From: Prostheceraeus crozeri | Lineage: Eukaryota; Platyhelminthes; Polycladida; Euryleptidae | Reading direction: 5' to 3' | Length of the DNA: 64,000 bases | Assembly: GCA_907163375.1 (NCBI GenBank) | Contig: CAJQUW010001859.1 | Span: 124,001 to 188,000, forward strand | Shown here: piece by piece, positions 60,191-64,000 of the stretch | How the letters are laid out: the number at the start of each line of letters is the position of its first letter | Numbering within the stretch: position 1 is the first letter of the stretch | Made by a program: the position numbers and the translations under genes | Notes under the pieces: generated by a model | Database searches by the model: none | The model's input: only the letters and a program-made list of their open reading frames with translations | What the model was told of the DNA's origin: nothing

Positions 60191-61432
60191 TCAGTACGTG
60201 TCATCTTCTTCCAAGTGAATTCTTCCAACGTCGCTTTCATCTCCATAGTGGCAATGGCTGTTAATCATTATATTGCTGCTATCGCTGGCTTTTCGTCCAT
60301 CGTTTTCAACCGTTAGTCGATTTCGTAGCCGGCCCCGTGCGAAGTGATGTCTTGGAGCATCAGTTTGAGTCAATTCTCGGGTGAGTGCGTGTCTACGACG
60401 GCAACAGAAGATATGTCGCAGTTCGTCGCGGTAAATCTTACTGGACATGCAGTAGATGAAGAAGTTGCACAAGGAGTCCAGACTAACAAGAAGTTCACTC
60501 ACTATATGATAAATTTCCAGAGCATGGGCGAGTGTAGAGTTGGGTGAAATACTTAGAAAACAAAAGATGAATGTAAATGCTAATGGCAATTCAAACGCTG
60601 CAAACGCTACTGTCAAACCCAATATAGTCTTCGTTGCGGAGGAGTAACGCGTGTTTTTCTTGTTTTTGAAGCTGCCACCATGTGCAGCTTTGCTTTGTAG
60701 TTCGATGCTGAGACCGATCTGACGGACGGTGAAATAAGAGAAAATGGACACAAGAATGACTGGCAGAACAGTTCGCATGAAGAGCGCTAAACCCTCAAGG
60801 ATTTTAAGACTTGAGGAATCGTCATGCATGAACCAGACATCGATCAGACTAATGTGACTTTGCAAACAATTGCGAACACGAACTTTAAAAGCGTACGTTA
60901 AAGCAATCGATTCTACCAACCAAATAATCAAGAAAACAAAGAAAGTGATTGTTATTCCAGTTGGTTTGTAGATATTCATTCGTTTCATTCGTAGTGGTTT
61001 CCAGATAACAAAAAATCTGGCACATCCAATAACCGCGATCCACCAATTCCGTAAGGATAAGAAAGTGTGCCCAGCGACTTTACAAAATATCTTGAGCCAC
61101 AAACGTGTGGCATGTTGAGTAAAAAGCTCAACTGTTTCTGGCAGGAATGAGAGCAGCGTGTACAAAACCTCAGCTACAGACAACAACAGAAGCAAGCGGC
61201 ACATTTCAGGACCACCGATTCGTCTTCGAATCAACACGATGAGGGACAAAACATTGCTAAAGAAACCCAGGACGTGGATAACAATGTCAGCTACCTCGGG
61301 ACCGCCAATTCCATCCAGCGCGCTATCAGTGTGATTGCCTTGGTGAGCAGTGCTTGAGCAATTAATGGATTCGTAGGAAATAACTCCAAATTGCAAACGA
61401 GGATCGAATTCGGATCCATTCGAGTCAAACAT
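60191..61432 (-). CDS. Rhodopsin-like GPCR, probable neuropeptide receptor, 413 aa
   Basis: Seven hydrophobic helices at about residues 47-69, 77-99, 116-145, 158-182, 208-238, 266-293 and 303-330. Cys117 and Cys189 fit the conserved extracellular disulfide. The DRY position reads CARF (137-140), TM6 has FELP in place of CWxP, and TM7 has DSLCNFFIY in place of NPxxY, a pattern common in FMRFamide-receptor-like class A receptors. N-glycosylation sequons lie at Asn5, Asn24 and Asn33, and CysCys343-344 could be palmitoylated. The coding region is one exon. A polypyrimidine-CAG acceptor ends at 61458, 26 bp upstream of the ATG, so a 5' UTR intron is likely. Ligand unknown. Confidence 0.85.
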   Translation of the reverse strand: MFDSNGSEFDPRLQFGVISYESINCSSTAHQGNHTDSALDGIGGPEVADIVIHVLGFFSNVLSLIVLIRRRIGGPEMCRLLLLLSVAEVLYTLLSFLPETVELFTQHATRLWLKIFCKVAGHTFLSLRNWWIAVIGCARFFVIWKPLRMKRMNIYKPTGITITFFVFLIIWLVESIALTYAFKVRVRNCLQSHISLIDVWFMHDDSSSLKILEGLALFMRTVLPVILVSIFSYFTVRQIGLSIELQSKAAHGGSFKNKKNTRYSSATKTILGLTVAFAAFELPLAFTFIFCFLSISPNSTLAHALEIYHIVSELLVSLDSLCNFFIYCMSSKIYRDELRHIFCCRRRHALTRELTQTDAPRHHFARGRLRNRLTVENDGRKASDSSNIMINSHCHYGDESDVGRIHLEEDDTY

Positions 61433-61457
61433 TGGCTTCCGGAAATCCTTTTCAACA

Positions 61458-62023
61458 CTGAAACAGAAGCAAAAGAACTCTCATAATGGAATTATATACT
61501 GAAGAATGATTGTACAAGTTATCTCCCCATATTTTCAAATTTGTCTAAAACTTTTGCAAGTTAATCAATCATCTTATATGCAGAAATACGGACCTAAAAG
61601 TATTTTCTAGCAACATGAAAAATTTCATGCAGATTGAATGAATACTGAAAGAATCAGAGGTGCTAATGTAAAGCGTAATAAATGTTCGCAGATCAACAGG
61701 TCAGAAGAATCCTCTACGGTTTCCGTGAATGCATCGTATCGTGTTTTCTTGTGTATCATCTAATCAGCTGCTATTTGAGACGATGCTACGATTTCTCAGA
61801 ACACTGTTGTTGAGGTTATGCTTTACTAGGCCAAGGTCATTTAGCTATCAAAGTCTGCAAGATCGAATGCAAGTGCTCTTATTTTTTATGAACTCAATTT
61901 GTGACTTCATAGGAAGATATGTGGCTATTCATTTGATTCGTTGTGCTTCATTATATTGTAATTCTCAAAACAATTTCAAGCAAATTCAATTGTTTAGTTG
62001 ACCTTGCCCGATGTGCATGGTTC
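61458..62023. other. Upstream of the GPCR coding exon
   Basis: Likely intron: the sequence TTTTGCTTCTGTTTCAG (minus strand) immediately precedes the exon. No upstream exon or promoter is identified. Confidence 0.4.
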
Positions 62024-62775
62024 TAGTCCTGCAGCCAGACCGAGTTTCTGCAGGGAACGAGGCCGAAAATGGTACTTTCACAGAATGATGTACACCCAAT
62101 GGCTGCTACGAATCAGCGTGTCTGCCGAGTTCTTCCTGGCTCATCTTCTTGTGGACAAGATCAAAGAAATACACATGCAGATCCAATGGGAGACAGATTG
62201 AAGTTTTTCGGTAAAAATGATCTTTTCCGTATTTTTACATGTTATGTTGAAAATACTAAGTCTAGAGCCATGAATTTGGTATGGAATGTCTTTAGGTCAT
62301 TTCCTATGATGTGCATGTGTTATTATCATGCCTCTGATCGGCAATATTTACGAGAATGTGACTAAATATCGGTTGAATTGCTCAAAATACTTTGCCTGTG
62401 TCTACCGACATCAGGTGGCTTGCCAAATCTGAATGTGTTTAGCTTCATAGACGGGGGTGCATGAACGAAAAGGAACGTGAAGGAACGTGCACGAACGTGA
62501 AGGAAATGGCCTGGAGACATTCCATGTCAAAAATGATGACTATGGACTAAGTACTTTTCGCGCAAATCTGAGAAAACATAGAAGCAAAAACTGAAATCTA
62601 TACGTCTCATTGGATCAATATGCGTTTTTCTTTGATCGTGTCTGACAAAAAGAGAAACCGGGAAGAACTCGGTAGACACGCAGATTCGCAGTAGCCATTG
62701 GGCGCACATCATTCCGTGAAAGTCTCATTTTCGGCCTTGTTCCTTGCAGAAATTCGTTCTGGCTGCTGGACTCTT
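62024..62775. mobile_element. Foldback element with 180-bp arms
   Basis: The left arm (about 62024-62215) and the inverted right arm (about 62595-62775) share long blocks such as AGGCCGAAAATG, ACTTTCAC, GAATGATGT, CCCAATGGCT and CGTGTCT.CCGAGTTCTTCC. Identity is roughly 75-80%. A 380-bp centre contains GAACGTGAAGGAACGTGCAC tandem words. No coding sequence. An aged foldback or long-TIR MITE; the boundaries are approximate. Confidence 0.65.
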
Positions 62776-63117
62776 CTTCTTCCTTAAACAACTTAATTTT
62801 CTTTATATTATTATTTGATAATGAAGAATATTCTTCAGGACCCTCACGCCGAACCCTCTGACGATAGGATGAGAAAATAGGCCGAGTGGAAGACCGGTTT
62901 CGCTTTACTTGAAAAATAAGCTTTATCAATTCTACGTTGTTAGATGACAAATTACATGCAACTGAATAATATACAGAAGTCATAGGTTAATGATCGCTTC
63001 TCAATAGCGATCTAAGATTTCGGTGCGTTGTATAGGATGCTGTTACTTTGGTATTGGATATGCGAGATTGGCAGAGACGAAGCACTCTTTGACTGCATTG
63101 TCCATGTGGTAGTACGT
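62776..63117. other. Unassigned DNA
   Basis: No gene or repeat recognised between the foldback element and the palindrome. Confidence 0.35.
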
Positions 63118-63191
63118 ACATCCAGTTGAACAAAAACAGTAAGCTTCGATTAGTACTAATCGAAGCTTACTGTTATTGTTCAACTGGATGT
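63118..63191. repeat. 74-bp near-perfect palindrome
   Basis: Two 37-bp arms meet with no spacer at TAGT|ACTA (63154/63155) and mismatch at a single pair (63134 with 63175). The arms begin ACATCCAGTTGAACAA and include AACAGTAAGCTTCGATTAG. One arm is the sequence just after the Penelope C-terminus at 63192, so the other arm is an inverted copy of it. Confidence 0.95.
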
Positions 63192-64000
63192 TCATGCCAT
63201 GTGGTTGCAGGGTGTTCAGTCTCTTCATCGAGGAATTCTCTTTCTGCAGCCTGCGTTCTTTATTGATACAACTTTCAAGAGCGGTGAAAGAAAAATCAGA
63301 CATGGAACAATTGCCATTGTTAAAATGTCTCGCCATAGAGGTGTCACATGAGACTCTAATACTGTCTACATGTTCAGATACGCTGATACAAAGGACGGCT
63401 GGTTTGACCCACATAAAACATTTTACATTTTTTACATTGAATCAGTTAAATGACATTTACATCTGTACAGTTGAGACAGTGCATTATTGGAAAAGAGTTA
63501 TTAAAAGAGTTTACAACGAATTTACAATAAAAACTATATGTACATATATTACAGTTACATTTAATGAAACCAGTTTGCCAACTATCCGGTTTCCGTTTTG
63601 TTGTACGTAAAACTTTTCTTACATTGTCTCTGATTTCAGATCGAGAAAAACCTTGAGCCCGCCATTTTGGTTGCACAATGCTTTTTGTCACCTTGAAATC
63701 ATCGTATGTGGCACTGTGTGTAACCCATCTGTACAACTGGCCATATAAAACGTTGGAGAGAATTTGGCGTTAACATACAATGATCATCCGTCGGTTTGAA
63801 ATAAGTGCGGTACAAAAGACGACCACTGTCTATATACAACTTCAAGTCCAGAAAATTTACAGAGGTTGAGCTATATACAAGAGAAACATTTATACCAGGA
63901 TAGAAGCCATTAACAAAATCTCGGAAGTCGATCAACTCAGTCTCAGAAAAATTCCATACGCCAAAGATGTCATCTATATAGCGGAGCCACGCAATTGGTC
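63180..64000 (-). mobile_element. Penelope-like element, RT to GIY-YIG, runs off the window
   Basis: Minus strand from the edge: LRYIDDIFGVWNFSETELID (RT catalytic YIDD, near 63960-63983), FLDLKLYIDSGRLLYRTYFKPTDDH, then the thumb region and KCNCNICTYSFYCKFVV with CTDVNVI. It ends with a GIY-YIG-domain C-terminus (ISEHVDSIRVSCDTSMARHF, RRLQKENSSMKRLNTLQPHGMN). Frames shift at least twice, and the piece carrying the GIY-YIG core itself appears shortened near 63420-63450. The 5' part lies beyond 64000. Confidence 0.75.

Noticed and set aside
62069-62983. Several ORFs around 62.0-63.0 kb as genes
   Set aside because: They read through the arms of the foldback element on both strands.
1-64000. 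tRNA, rRNA or snRNA genes
   Set aside because: No box A/box B pairs with cloverleaf folding or rRNA-like blocks were seen on either strand.

Overview
The window is animal nuclear DNA: AT-rich, intron-bearing and crowded with eukaryotic transposons (hAT, piggyBac, Tc1/mariner, Penelope-like elements, an RLE-type LINE, foldback elements), with one clear host-type gene, a rhodopsin-like GPCR. Recurrent TAGGCCTA and TACCGGTA palindromes in the host DNA and the repeat mix suggest a marine invertebrate, perhaps an echinoderm; that guess is weak.

Layout. 1-5257: host flank with a short hAT relic (511-1401) and a degraded piggyBac copy (3651-5142) that carries a 63-bp nested miniature element. 5264-24536: Polinton/Maverick copy 1 (19,273 bp, 6-bp target duplication AAAGTC), with a hAT element inserted in its major capsid gene. 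24543-30495: host spacer with a possible first exon, a 990-bp hAT element (25511-26500) and a Penelope-like element split by a Tc1-like transposon. 30502-47502: Polinton copy 2 (17,001 bp, duplication TCTCCC), in the opposite orientation. 47509-49569: host DNA with a second Penelope fragment. 49570-57485: a putative 7.9-kb element with CCCGGCCAACA termini and GCTACGTAGC-rich subterminal arrays, containing a spliced terminal exon, a nested hAT-like element with a LINE fragment, and inverted-repeat MITEs. 57486-64000: a MITE, the GPCR gene, a foldback element, a 74-bp palindrome and a third Penelope element running off the edge.

The two Polintons share one gene order. Read in copy 2: TIR, small TIR-proximal ORF, membrane protein, a 276-aa protein, penton, packaging ATPase, then PolB and an unknown 464-aa-class protein on the other strand, then fibre-like coiled coil, 188-aa virion-type protein, major capsid, 36-aa protein, hydrophobic 120-aa protein, phospholipase A2-like domain, integrase, and the adenain-like protease facing inward from the far TIR. 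This is a self-synthesising transposon with a virion module. Both copies are broken in several genes, but their proteins are almost identical and both target duplications are perfect, so they look like young fossils.

The least expected signal is a family of tiny double-hairpin repeats. Each is two short stems with mostly 3-nt loops joined by a few bases. More than twenty loci occur inside the two Polintons, and I noticed none in the flanking DNA. Seven or so are present in one copy and absent from the other at the same site. Those inside genes are multiples of three and add 8-15 residues in frame. Stem sequences change while pairing is kept. They resemble the double-hairpin elements of fungal mitochondria and Rickettsia palindromic elements; I do not know of such a family in Polintons.
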